A stretch of 64,000 nt of DNA. Source: Nevskiaceae bacterium (GTDB lineage: Bacteria; Pseudomonadota; Gammaproteobacteria; Nevskiales; Nevskiaceae). This document shows, piece after piece, positions 46,449-55,333 of this stretch. The notes beneath the pieces were generated by a model. It was not told the DNA's origin. It made no database searches and saw nothing but the letters and a program-made list of their open reading frames with translations. A program made the position numbers and the translations under genes. How positions within the stretch are numbered: position 1 is the first letter of the stretch; the number at the start of each line of letters is the position of its first letter. The stretch covers positions 1 through 64,000 of the forward strand of contig SCVA01000002.1 in NCBI GenBank assembly GCA_004297005.1, read 5' to 3'.

Positions 46449-49361
46449 CTAGCCGGAAAACTTGAACTTTCGCTCGGCGAACAGTCGCAGGCAGACATCA
46501 ACGACCGCAGGGTCATATAGGCGGCCGCGTTGCTCGGAAATTTCACGCAATGCCGAGTCGGGTGGCTGGGCGGGACGATAGGGCCGGTGCGAGGACATCG
46601 CCTCGACCACATCGGCGACCGCCAGCACTCGCGCCTCGATGATGATGTCCTCGCCCTTCAGGCCGCGGGGGTAGCCGGAGCCATCCAGGCGCTCGTGGTG
46701 CTGCAGGATCATCTGCGCCAGCGGCCAGGGAAAGCTGACATCCTTGACGATGTCGTAGCCCACCTGGGGATGGGTCTTGATCAGCTCGAACTCGGCCGTG
46801 GTCAACCGTCCAGGGCGGTTCAGAATCTCCGCCGGTACGTAGATCTTGCCAATGTCGTGGATGGTGGCGCCCAGGCGCAGGCCGTCCAGGCGATCAGGGT
46901 CCAGACCCAGCTCGCGGCCGATCGCGACACTGAGCTCCGCCACCCGCTGCTGGTGGCCGGCGGTATAGGGGTCTCGCTTCTCCACCGTCATGGCGATGGC
47001 CCCGATGGCGTCGCTGAGCGCCGCTTTCAGGCGCTGGCTACTCTTGAGATCGGCCTCCGCCAGCCGGGCGTGCTCGGCACGCGTGCGCAGGGTGAGCATC
47101 CCGTAGGCAGTGTCCTCGCTCAGCTCCTGCAGAAGGGCCATTTCCTCGGTGTCAAAGGCGTCTTTCTCCGCGGCGTAGATATTCAGCACGGCGAACACCG
47201 CGCCATCGGCCGACTTCATCGGCAGCGCCAGGCTGGACGCATAGCCGGCCCGTAGCGCCCTTTCGCGCCATTGGGCGTACTGGGGATCGTGCTGGATGTC
47301 TCGGACCACCTGCGGCGCGCCACTACGCACCGCGCGTCCGGTAGGCCCCTGACCGCCCGCATCATCGCCCCAACGGACGTCCAGATTGTCCAGATAGCCG
47401 GAGGTATCGCCGGCTTGCGCGAGCGGACGCACCCGCTTGCCCTCGTCGTTCTCCACCAGTCCAACCCAGGCCATGATGTAACCGGCCTTCTCGACGATGA
47501 CCTCGCACATGTCACCGAGCAGTCCGGCCTCTGTCTCGGCCTTGACCAGCACGGCGTTGCCGGCGGACAAGGCCTTGAGCGCACGGTTGCTCTTGACCAG
47601 CGCGGCCATGCTCTGCAGACGGGCCTGATGAACAAAGGCGAGACCGAACTTGTCTGCCAACTGACAAGCAAAGCTGATCTCGTCCGGCTCCCAATGGTGC
47701 GGCTTCCCGACATGCTCGACGCAGAGCAGACCGACGTGCTCGCCAGAAATCTGCACCACCGCACCGAGCATGGCGGTAATACCCAGGGGCTTCAGATGAC
47801 TCTCGGCAAAACCAGCGGTGCGCGGATCAGTAAGAGCGTCATCAGCATCCACATAGCGACCACGCTTGATGGCCTCGAACTCCGCCGCGAATTCGCGCTG
47901 GCTCAGCACCGTATCGGCGCTATGGCGACCTGCGGCGGGTTCGTAGAGATCGATACAGCGCAACTCGGATTCGTCCTCGTTGAACAACCAGATATTGGCT
48001 CTCTCGACGCCAAAGGCGGTGGCCGCCAGCTCGGTCAGCTCGCGCGCGTAGCCGACAACATCACCAGCCAGCATCGCCGCCGAAGAGGTCGCCTTGTCGG
48101 CGGCCCACATCTGCCGCTGGCGCCGCTCATAGGCCGCGGCACGCTCCTGCTCGCCGCGCTTGTGGGCGGTGATGTCGTCATAGATTCCGAGCAGCGCGAA
48201 GACCTTGCCGCCGCTGTCGTGCAAGGGAACCTTGGATGTCCGCAGCCAGATGGGCTGCCCATCCGCGGTGGTCTGCGGCTCCTCGTAGTCGAGCTTGGGT
48301 GCGTCGGTGCCGATCACCTGCCGGTCATCGGCGCGGTAGAGCTCCGCCTGCTCGTGCCAGCCGAGTTGGAAGTCATCCTTGCCCAACAGGTCCCGCGGTG
48401 CCCTCACACCGGCATCGCGTGCGAACAGCGTGTTGCAGCCGAGGTAGCGCAACTCGAGATCCTTCCAGAACACCCGCATGGGGATGTTCTCGATGACGAC
48501 CTGCAACAGATCCCGCGAGGCATGCAGGGCCTCGTCGGCGCGCTTGCGCGCGGTGATGTCCAGCGAAAATACCGCGACCCCCTCGGGGACTACCTGCATG
48601 GCCACCGCGAACCAGGCGCTGCTTCCGTCGGGATAAAAAAACTCAGTTTCCAGCTCTCGCGGTTGACGCGTTCGCAGACAGATCTGCAGCGTGGTGAACA
48701 ATCCGGTCTGCTCGATGCCGGGAAATGCCTCCGCCATCGTCCGCCCCAGAAGCTGCTCGCGCGGACGACGCGCGTGCGCTACGGCCGCGTCGTTCAGGTA
48801 GAGATAGCGCCACGCGTGGTCGATGATCTGGCAGCCTTCCAGCATGCCGTCGAGCACGCCTCTGAATCGTGCCTCGCTCTCGCGCAGCGCCTGCTCGCCA
48901 CGGCGCTCGGCGCTGATGTCTTCGAGAATATGGATGGAATGCAGGTATTCGCCCTTTTCACCTCGAATGGCGTAGGCCCGAGAGGCATAGACCTCTCCCG
49001 ACTCCAGGACGACCTCGTCGCTCGTCTCGACTCCGTCGGTGACCGCCCGTTCCTGATGCCCGACGCAGCCCGGCAAAGGCCCACTACGCTTGGGGAAGAC
49101 CTGCCAATAGGGCTTGCCGATGAGGTCGCGAATCGGCATCCCCGCGGCCTTCGCGTAGGCGAGATTGGCGCGCACGATGCGCATGTCACGGTCGTGCAGA
49201 AAGACGGGCGCGCTGACGGCGTCGAAAGCCTCGTTCCATTCCCGCCGAGCCCGCTCGATCTGCCCCTGGGTGGCCTCCATGCCGGAAAGCGCGGAACGCA
49301 AGCGGGCGACCTCCGCGCGCAACTCGGCGATAGTCCGCTCCGCGTCGGCCGTGGCGCTCAC
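46449..49361 (-). CDS. PAS-GAF-HD-GYP c-di-GMP phosphodiesterase
   Basis: A 970-residue protein without membrane segments. It has an N-terminal coiled coil, three PAS domains (about 40-150, 160-275, 285-405), two GAF domains (about 430-590 and 610-760) and a C-terminal HD-GYP domain. The HD pair is in TIHDIGK (835-836), and HHERLDGSGYPRGL holds the GYP motif, so catalysis should be intact. HD-GYP enzymes hydrolyse c-di-GMP. Start GTG at 49359-49361. It converges on the diguanylate cyclase with only 14 bases between them and is the probable off switch of that module. Confidence 0.94.
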   Translation of the reverse strand: MSATADAERTIAELRAEVARLRSALSGMEATQGQIERARREWNEAFDAVSAPVFLHDRDMRIVRANLAYAKAAGMPIRDLIGKPYWQVFPKRSGPLPGCVGHQERAVTDGVETSDEVVLESGEVYASRAYAIRGEKGEYLHSIHILEDISAERRGEQALRESEARFRGVLDGMLEGCQIIDHAWRYLYLNDAAVAHARRPREQLLGRTMAEAFPGIEQTGLFTTLQICLRTRQPRELETEFFYPDGSSAWFAVAMQVVPEGVAVFSLDITARKRADEALHASRDLLQVVIENIPMRVFWKDLELRYLGCNTLFARDAGVRAPRDLLGKDDFQLGWHEQAELYRADDRQVIGTDAPKLDYEEPQTTADGQPIWLRTSKVPLHDSGGKVFALLGIYDDITAHKRGEQERAAAYERRQRQMWAADKATSSAAMLAGDVVGYARELTELAATAFGVERANIWLFNEDESELRCIDLYEPAAGRHSADTVLSQREFAAEFEAIKRGRYVDADDALTDPRTAGFAESHLKPLGITAMLGAVVQISGEHVGLLCVEHVGKPHHWEPDEISFACQLADKFGLAFVHQARLQSMAALVKSNRALKALSAGNAVLVKAETEAGLLGDMCEVIVEKAGYIMAWVGLVENDEGKRVRPLAQAGDTSGYLDNLDVRWGDDAGGQGPTGRAVRSGAPQVVRDIQHDPQYAQWRERALRAGYASSLALPMKSADGAVFAVLNIYAAEKDAFDTEEMALLQELSEDTAYGMLTLRTRAEHARLAEADLKSSQRLKAALSDAIGAIAMTVEKRDPYTAGHQQRVAELSVAIGRELGLDPDRLDGLRLGATIHDIGKIYVPAEILNRPGRLTTAEFELIKTHPQVGYDIVKDVSFPWPLAQMILQHHERLDGSGYPRGLKGEDIIIEARVLAVADVVEAMSSHRPYRPAQPPDSALREISEQRGRLYDPAVVDVCLRLFAERKFKFSG

Positions 49362-49531
49362 GGCGCCCTGCCTGCGTCAAGCCAGTCCCGCGCAGAGCAA
49401 GCAACGACGCGGAGTAAGGCCCTCCGACCCCGGCTGTCACCACCGAGGCCGAGCACGTGGCCCGAACAGTTCATATCGTCACCTCGCCTTCCCGGTACTC
49501 GGAAGCCTGATCAGCATTGCTGCGCTTTGCA

Positions 49532-49545
49532 CTGACCCTAGTCAA
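49532..49545 (-). promoter_or_regulatory. Possible FNR/ANR-like site upstream of the HD-GYP gene
   Basis: On the minus strand this reads TTGACTAGGGTCAG, similar to the site at 40474-40487 read the same way (TTGACCTAGATCAG). It lies about 170 bases before the HD-GYP start, in a 250-base gap with no gene. The match to the FNR consensus is weaker than that of the first site. Confidence 0.25.
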
Positions 49546-49611
49546 TCCGAAACCGACTGCCGAGCCAACGCAACTGATCGCCAGCCAGGGCTCGCCGCCG
49601 CCCCCCGGGGC

Positions 49612-51258
49612 TTAGCCGCGAGGCAAGGCGCGGCTAAGCAGGCGCTCAAAATCCACCGACGCCGGCAGGGTGCCGAAGACCAATCCCTGCTGGCCGCCCA
49701 GCCGGGTCAGGCAGAAGGCCTCCGCTACCGCCGCGTCGCCACCGCGCAACAGGACCGAAGCCTGCAAGGCCAGCGCCATGCGCTCCACCACATGGCGGGC
49801 ACGCAGCTCCAGCGTCGCAGCATCGTCGAAGGCGTGGGCCAGCCAGTTGAGCTCGCGGTCGTAGTCAGGATGCGCGCCGCGCAGGGCCGCCAGCTCGGTG
49901 AGATAGGCTTCGCGGGTTTCCGGCTCGCGCGACAGGGCGCGCAGCACGTCCAGGCACTGGATGTTGCCGCTGCCTTCCCAGATCGAGTTCAGCGGCGCCT
50001 GCCGGTACAGGCGCGGCAGATTGGTCTCCTCGACATAGCCGGCGCCGCCCAGGCATTCCTGCGCCTCGTTGACGAAGGCCGGGGCGCGCTTGCACACCCA
50101 GTACTTGCCGAGCGCGGTGGCCAGCCGCGCCATCGCCGCCTCGTGGGGATCGCGCTCGCTGGCGTCCACCGCGCGGGCGACGCGGAAGGTCAGCGCGGTG
50201 GCCGCCTCCGACTCCAGCGCCAGGTCGGCGAGCACATTGCGCATCAGCGGCTGCTCGATCAGCCGCTTGCCGAAAGCCTTGCGGTAGCTGGCATGGTGCA
50301 GGGCCTGCACCAGCGCCTGCCGCATCAGCGAGGAAGAGCCGATCATGCAGTCCAGGCGGGTGAGCGCGACCATTTCCAGGATGGTGGCGATGCCACGGCC
50401 TTCCGGCCCCACACGCTGGGCCCAGGCGCCCTGGAACTCGACCTCCGAGGAGGCATTGCTCCAGTCACCCAGCTTGTCCTTGAGGCGCTGCACGCGGATG
50501 GCGTTGCGCGCGCCGTCCGGCTTCATCTTCGGCGCCAGGAAGCAGGTGATGCCGGTATCGGTGTAGGCCAGCACCAGCCAGGCGTCGCACATCGGTGCGG
50601 AGAAGAACCACTTGTGACCGACGATCTCGTAGGTTCCATCGTCCTGCGCATACGCCTTGGTGGTATTGCTGCGCACATCCGAACCGCCCTGCTTCTCGGT
50701 CATGCCCATGCCGATGGTCAGCGTGCTCTTGGCCAGCGCCGGCTTCACCACCGGGTCGTAGTCGGTGCCCGCGACGCGCGGCACGTAGTCCTTGGCCAGC
50801 GCCGGCTCGTGCTGAAGCGCGGCGACACAGGCATAGGTCATGGTCAAGGGGCAGCTCGTGCCCTGATCGGCCTGATTGTGCAGATAAGCGAAGCCGGCGC
50901 GGGCGACATGCGCGCCCGGCTTGCCGGCATGGCGCCAGGCGTAGCCCGCCACGCCATGCTTCAAACCCAGGGCCATGATGCGGTGGTAGGCCGGGTGGAA
51001 CTCGGCCTCGTCCAGCCGGTTGCCGTAGCGGTCGAACAGCTTGAGCTTGGGCTTGTTCTCGTTGGCCGTGTAACCCAGCTCCATCAGCTCGCCACCGGCG
51101 ATGGCGCCATAGACCTCGAGATCGGCCGCGCCCCAGCCGCCGCCTTCACGGGCGATGGCCTCGCGCAGGGCGAGATCGCTGGTGTAGAGATTGAGGTTCC
51201 GCAGCGGCGGCACCTGATTGTCGACACTGTGGGTGAGAAAGCGCTCGGCCTGGCTCAT
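49612..51258 (-). CDS. AidB-like acyl-CoA dehydrogenase
   Basis: A 548-residue flavoprotein of the AidB branch. The sequence begins THSVDNQVPPLRNLNLYTSD, a block characteristic of AidB, with GMGMTEKQGGSDVRSN (FAD/substrate region), VGHKWFFSAPMCDA, CFLAPK and YRKAFGKRLIEQPLM. In E. coli AidB is induced by alkylating agents and protects DNA, with low isovaleryl-CoA dehydrogenase activity. No ada or alkB is beside it. The ATG at 51256-51258 is divergent from mfd, sharing a 91-base promoter region. Confidence 0.92.
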   Translation of the reverse strand: MSQAERFLTHSVDNQVPPLRNLNLYTSDLALREAIAREGGGWGAADLEVYGAIAGGELMELGYTANENKPKLKLFDRYGNRLDEAEFHPAYHRIMALGLKHGVAGYAWRHAGKPGAHVARAGFAYLHNQADQGTSCPLTMTYACVAALQHEPALAKDYVPRVAGTDYDPVVKPALAKSTLTIGMGMTEKQGGSDVRSNTTKAYAQDDGTYEIVGHKWFFSAPMCDAWLVLAYTDTGITCFLAPKMKPDGARNAIRVQRLKDKLGDWSNASSEVEFQGAWAQRVGPEGRGIATILEMVALTRLDCMIGSSSLMRQALVQALHHASYRKAFGKRLIEQPLMRNVLADLALESEAATALTFRVARAVDASERDPHEAAMARLATALGKYWVCKRAPAFVNEAQECLGGAGYVEETNLPRLYRQAPLNSIWEGSGNIQCLDVLRALSREPETREAYLTELAALRGAHPDYDRELNWLAHAFDDAATLELRARHVVERMALALQASVLLRGGDAAVAEAFCLTRLGGQQGLVFGTLPASVDFERLLSRALPRG

Positions 51259-51349
51259 GACTTCACCATGTGAGGATTTGGATCGCGCGATTCTGGCATG
51301 TGTGGGTTTACGGGCGGATAATCCACGCCCTTTTTACCCACCGCCGCTC

Positions 51350-54300
51350 ATGGCCCTGCCGACGCTGCCCACCCTGCCCGCCGCCGCCACCGCGGTTCGC
51401 AGCCTGCCGCCCGGTGCCCAGGCCCTGGCCGTGGCCAGCCGGGTGCAGCAGTACCAGGGTCTGGTGGTGGCGGTGGCTGGCGACGAGCAGCAGGCCTATC
51501 GGCTGGAAGCCGAGCTGCGCTTCTTCCTGGGCAAGGACTGGCCGGTGGTGCATCTGCAGGACACCGAAACCCTGCCCTTCGACCCCTACTCGCCGCATCA
51601 GGAGATCCTCTCCGAGCGCCTGGCCGCGCTGCACCGGCTGCCGGATACCCCGCGCGGCGCGCTGATCGTCACCGCCGACGCCCTGCTGCAACGCCTGCCG
51701 CCGGTGGCCTGGCTGCAGGGGCGCAGTTTCTTTTTGAAGACCGGCCAGAAGCTCAACCCGCACACGCTGCGCGAGCGCCTGGTCTCGGCCGGCTACCAGA
51801 GCGTCAGCCAGGTGCAGAGCCAGGGCGAATTCGCGCTGCGCGGCTCGCTGCTGGACCTCTTCCCCATGGGCTCGGCCAGCGCCTACCGGCTGGACTGGTT
51901 CGACGACGAGATCGAGGCCATCCGCAGCTTCGACCCGGAAACCCAGCGCTCGCAGGACAAGGTTGCCGAGGTGCGCCTGCTGCCGGCGCGCGAGTTCCCC
52001 ACCGACAAGGACGGCATCGAGACCTTCCGCCGCAACTACCGCGAATACTTCCCCGGCGATCTCAGCCGCTCGCGGGTGTACGCCGAGGTGAGCAAGAACC
52101 TGATGCCGGGCGGCATCGAGGCCTATCTGCCGCTGTTCTTCCCCCAGCGCGAGACCGCGGTGCTGGCCGACTACCTGCCGGCCAACGCGCTGTGGCTGGT
52201 GCTCGACGATCTCGACGCGCGGCTGGAAGCCGACTGGAAGCAGATTGTCGAACGCCGCGAGCGCTACGACGGCAATCTGGAGCGGCCGCTGATGGCCGCC
52301 GCTGACGTCTTTCTCAACCCCACGCAGGCCCGCGAACAGTTGCAGTACTACCCGCTGGAGCGGGTCGGCATCGCGCCGGGCGGCAGCTATCCAGTGGAGG
52401 CCCTGCCGGCCGGGCCGGAGGCGGTGAAAGCCCTGCTGGCCAACCCCGACGAGCGTCTGCTGTTCGTCGCCGAGTCCGCCGGCCGCCGCGAGGCGGTGGT
52501 GCACTGGCTCAAGCCGCTGGGCGTGGCGCCACGCCTGCACGAGACCTTCGAGCAGTTCCTGAGCGACCGCAACAAGGTCGGCCTGGTGCTGGGGCCGATC
52601 CAGGAAGGCCTGCGCCTGCCCGGCGCCTGCATCGTCGCCGAGGCGCAGATCTTCGGCCTCACCGCGCCGCAGGCCCAGCTCAAGCGCCGGCAGCGCGCCC
52701 GCGACCCGGAGACGATCCTGCGCGATCTCTCCAGCCTCGCCATCGACAGCCCGGTGGTGCATGTCGAACACGGCGTCGGCCGCTACAAGGGCCTGCAAAC
52801 CTTGGATGCCGGCGGCGTCGCCAACGAGTACCTGGTGCTCGAATACTCCGGCGGCGACAAGCTCTACGTGCCGGTCGGCTCGCTGTCGCTGATCCACCGC
52901 TACACCGGCGCCGAGGAGCAAGCCGCGCCCCTGCACTCGCTGGGCAACGAGCGCTGGGAAAAAGCGCAGGCCAAGGCGCGCGAGAAAGCCCACGACGTCG
53001 CCGCCGAGCTGCTCAAGATTCAGGCCCGTCGCGCCGCCAAGCCCGGCCTCAAGCTCGACCTCAACGACGAGGACTACCAGGCCTTCATCGCCCAGTTCCC
53101 GTTCACCACCACGCCCGACCAGCAGAGCGCCATCGACGCGGTGCTCGCCGACCTGCAACTGGAAAAGCCGATGGACCGCGTGGTCTGCGGCGACGTCGGC
53201 TTCGGCAAGACCGAGGTGGCGCTGCGCGCAACCTTCGCGGTGGCGCGCGCCGGGCGCCAGGTCTGCGTGCTGGCGCCCACCACCCTGCTCGCTGAGCAGC
53301 ATGCGAAGAATTTCTCCGACCGCTTCGCCGGCTGGCCGATCCGCGTCGCGGCGCTGTCGCGACTGCGCACGACCAAGGAGCAGAACGCCGCGCTCAAGCA
53401 GCTCGAGGAGGGCTCGCTGGACGTAGTGATCGGCACCCATCGTCTGTTGCAGCCGGACATCAAGTTCAAGGACCTGGGCCTGGTGGTGGTCGACGAGGAG
53501 CACCGCTTCGGCGTGCGCCACAAGGAGCGCCTGAAGAACCTGCGCGCCGAGGTGGACATGCTCACCCTCACCGCCACGCCGATCCCGCGCACGCTCAATA
53601 TGAGCCTGGCCGGCCTGCGCGATCTCTCGATCATCGCCACCCCGCCGCCATCGCGGCAGGCGATCAAGACCACGGTGGCGGAGTGGGACAACGGCCTGGT
53701 CTACGAGGCCTGCCTGCGCGAGTTGAAGCGCGGCGGCCAGATCTACTTCATGCACAACGAGGTGAAGGACATCGAGGTCTTCGCCGCCAAGATCCAGGAG
53801 CTGGTACCCGAGGGCAAGGTGCGCTTTGCGCACGGCCAGATGCGCGAGCGCGAGTTGGAGCAGGTGATGCTCGACTTCTACCACAACCGCTTCAACATCC
53901 TGGTCTGTACCACCATCATCGAGTCCGGCATCGACGTGCCGAGCGCCAACACCATCCTCATCGACCGCGCCGATGCCCTGGGCCTGGCCCAGTTGCACCA
54001 GTTGCGCGGCCGCGTCGGCCGCAGCCATCACCGCGCCTACGCCTATCTGCTGGTGCCGTCGAAGCGCGCGCTGACGCCGGACGCCGAGAAGCGTCTGGAA
54101 GCCATCGAAACCCTGGGCGAGCTGGGCTCGGGCTTCGCGCTCGCCACCCACGACCTGGAAATCCGCGGTGCCGGCGAGCTGCTGGGCGACGAGCAGAGCG
54201 GCCAGATCGAGGAGGTCGGCTTCACGCTTTACTCCGAGCTGCTAGCGCGCGCGGTGCGGGCGATCCAGAAGGGCAAGCTCGACGACGAGCCCTTCGGCCA

Positions 54301-54739
54301 CACCGCCTGCGAGGTCGATCTTGGCGTCTCGGCGCTGATCCCCTCCGACTACGTACCCGACATCGCCACCCGCCTGGCGCTTTACAAGAGGGTCGCCGAG
54401 GCGACCGGCGAGGACGCGCTACGTGAGCTGCAGGTGGAATTCATCGACCGCTTCGGCCTGCTGCCGCCGGCCGCCGAACGGCTGTTCGATCAGGCGCAGC
54501 TGCGCACGCTGGCCGAGCCGCTGGGCATCCGCAAGCTGCGCGCGCACGCCAAGGGCGCGGTGCTGGAATTCGGTCCGCAGCCGAAGGTGGACACCATGAA
54601 GCTGATCGGACTGATCCAGAAACAACCCAAGGTCTATCGTCTGGAAGGCCAGAAGAAGCTGCACATCAGCGCCGAGCTGGCCGCCATCGACCTCAGGATC
54701 GATAGCCTCGCCAAGCTCTTGGCTACACTCAGCGGATGA
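51350..54739 (+). CDS. mfd: Mfd, transcription-repair coupling factor
   Basis: Mfd removes RNA polymerase stalled at lesions and recruits UvrABC. The 1129 residues cover the UvrB-like N-terminus (LPFDPYSPHQEILSERLAALH), the CarD-like polymerase interaction domain (DSPVVHVEHGVGRYKGLQT), the RecG-like motor with Walker A GDVGFGKTE (614-622) and DEEH box (715-718, DEEHRFGVRHKERLK), and the TRCF C-terminal domain. The ATG at 51350 is favoured by homology. The stop overlaps csiV by ATGA. Confidence 0.98.
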   Translation: MALPTLPTLPAAATAVRSLPPGAQALAVASRVQQYQGLVVAVAGDEQQAYRLEAELRFFLGKDWPVVHLQDTETLPFDPYSPHQEILSERLAALHRLPDTPRGALIVTADALLQRLPPVAWLQGRSFFLKTGQKLNPHTLRERLVSAGYQSVSQVQSQGEFALRGSLLDLFPMGSASAYRLDWFDDEIEAIRSFDPETQRSQDKVAEVRLLPAREFPTDKDGIETFRRNYREYFPGDLSRSRVYAEVSKNLMPGGIEAYLPLFFPQRETAVLADYLPANALWLVLDDLDARLEADWKQIVERRERYDGNLERPLMAAADVFLNPTQAREQLQYYPLERVGIAPGGSYPVEALPAGPEAVKALLANPDERLLFVAESAGRREAVVHWLKPLGVAPRLHETFEQFLSDRNKVGLVLGPIQEGLRLPGACIVAEAQIFGLTAPQAQLKRRQRARDPETILRDLSSLAIDSPVVHVEHGVGRYKGLQTLDAGGVANEYLVLEYSGGDKLYVPVGSLSLIHRYTGAEEQAAPLHSLGNERWEKAQAKAREKAHDVAAELLKIQARRAAKPGLKLDLNDEDYQAFIAQFPFTTTPDQQSAIDAVLADLQLEKPMDRVVCGDVGFGKTEVALRATFAVARAGRQVCVLAPTTLLAEQHAKNFSDRFAGWPIRVAALSRLRTTKEQNAALKQLEEGSLDVVIGTHRLLQPDIKFKDLGLVVVDEEHRFGVRHKERLKNLRAEVDMLTLTATPIPRTLNMSLAGLRDLSIIATPPPSRQAIKTTVAEWDNGLVYEACLRELKRGGQIYFMHNEVKDIEVFAAKIQELVPEGKVRFAHGQMRERELEQVMLDFYHNRFNILVCTTIIESGIDVPSANTILIDRADALGLAQLHQLRGRVGRSHHRAYAYLLVPSKRALTPDAEKRLEAIETLGELGSGFALATHDLEIRGAGELLGDEQSGQIEEVGFTLYSELLARAVRAIQKGKLDDEPFGHTACEVDLGVSALIPSDYVPDIATRLALYKRVAEATGEDALRELQVEFIDRFGLLPPAAERLFDQAQLRTLAEPLGIRKLRAHAKGAVLEFGPQPKVDTMKLIGLIQKQPKVYRLEGQKKLHISAELAAIDLRIDSLAKLLATLSG

Positions 54740-55308
54740 AACCCAGGCTCCACAAAACCGCACTGTCGCTGGCGCTACTGCTGGCACCGCTGTCCGCCCA
54801 GGCCGACCGTTACCGGGTCGAAGCCTTGGTCTTTCTCAACCCGCCACCGGCGGAGTCCGGCCACGCCCCGCAGCAGCCTGAACTGGCGCGGGCCTATGCA
54901 CTAGATGACAGCAACGGCCTGGCCAGTGCCGGCATCAATCTGCAAGCCGACAGTGCCAGCGTGCTGAGTGCGGAATGGGCCAATCTGCGCGCCGCCAAGC
55001 GCTACCAGCCCTTGCTGCGTCTGGCCTGGACTCAAGACAGTCCGCCGGCCGCCAATGGCCCGGCGCTAAGGCTGTACGCGCCGGCCGGCGACGGCGTCAG
55101 CGGCCTCGATGGCTGGCTGCGGCTGTCGGCGGGCCGCTATCCGCACATCGAAGCGGACCTGGAGTACGTGCAGAGCCACGAAGGACAGCCGCAGGGCTAC
55201 CGTCTGCGCGAGCAGCGCAAGACTCCGAATGCGAACCTGCAATACCTGGATAGTGCCCGCCTGGGCCTGCTAGTGCGGGTGGTCAAGCTGGAAGCGCCGA
55301 AGCCCTGA
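54736..55308 (+). CDS. csiV: CsiV-like periplasmic protein
   Basis: A 190-residue exported protein: signal peptide ending LSAQA, mature start DRYRVEALVFLNPPP, and a C-terminal half (GWLRLSAGRYPHIEADLEYVQ, YRLREQRKTPNANLQYLDSARLGLLVRV) typical of CsiV, a peptidoglycan-associated protein usually encoded just after mfd. It overlaps mfd by ATGA. The symbol rests on this gene order and the C-terminal pattern. Confidence 0.83.
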   Translation: MKPRLHKTALSLALLLAPLSAQADRYRVEALVFLNPPPAESGHAPQQPELARAYALDDSNGLASAGINLQADSASVLSAEWANLRAAKRYQPLLRLAWTQDSPPAANGPALRLYAPAGDGVSGLDGWLRLSAGRYPHIEADLEYVQSHEGQPQGYRLREQRKTPNANLQYLDSARLGLLVRVVKLEAPKP

Positions 55309-55333
55309 GCATCCCGGGCCGGCGTGGCGGCGA

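Noticed and set aside
51308..54151. A 947-codon open frame opposite mfd
   Set aside because: Shadow of mfd; composition is typical of reverse-complement codon bias and no domain is recognisable.
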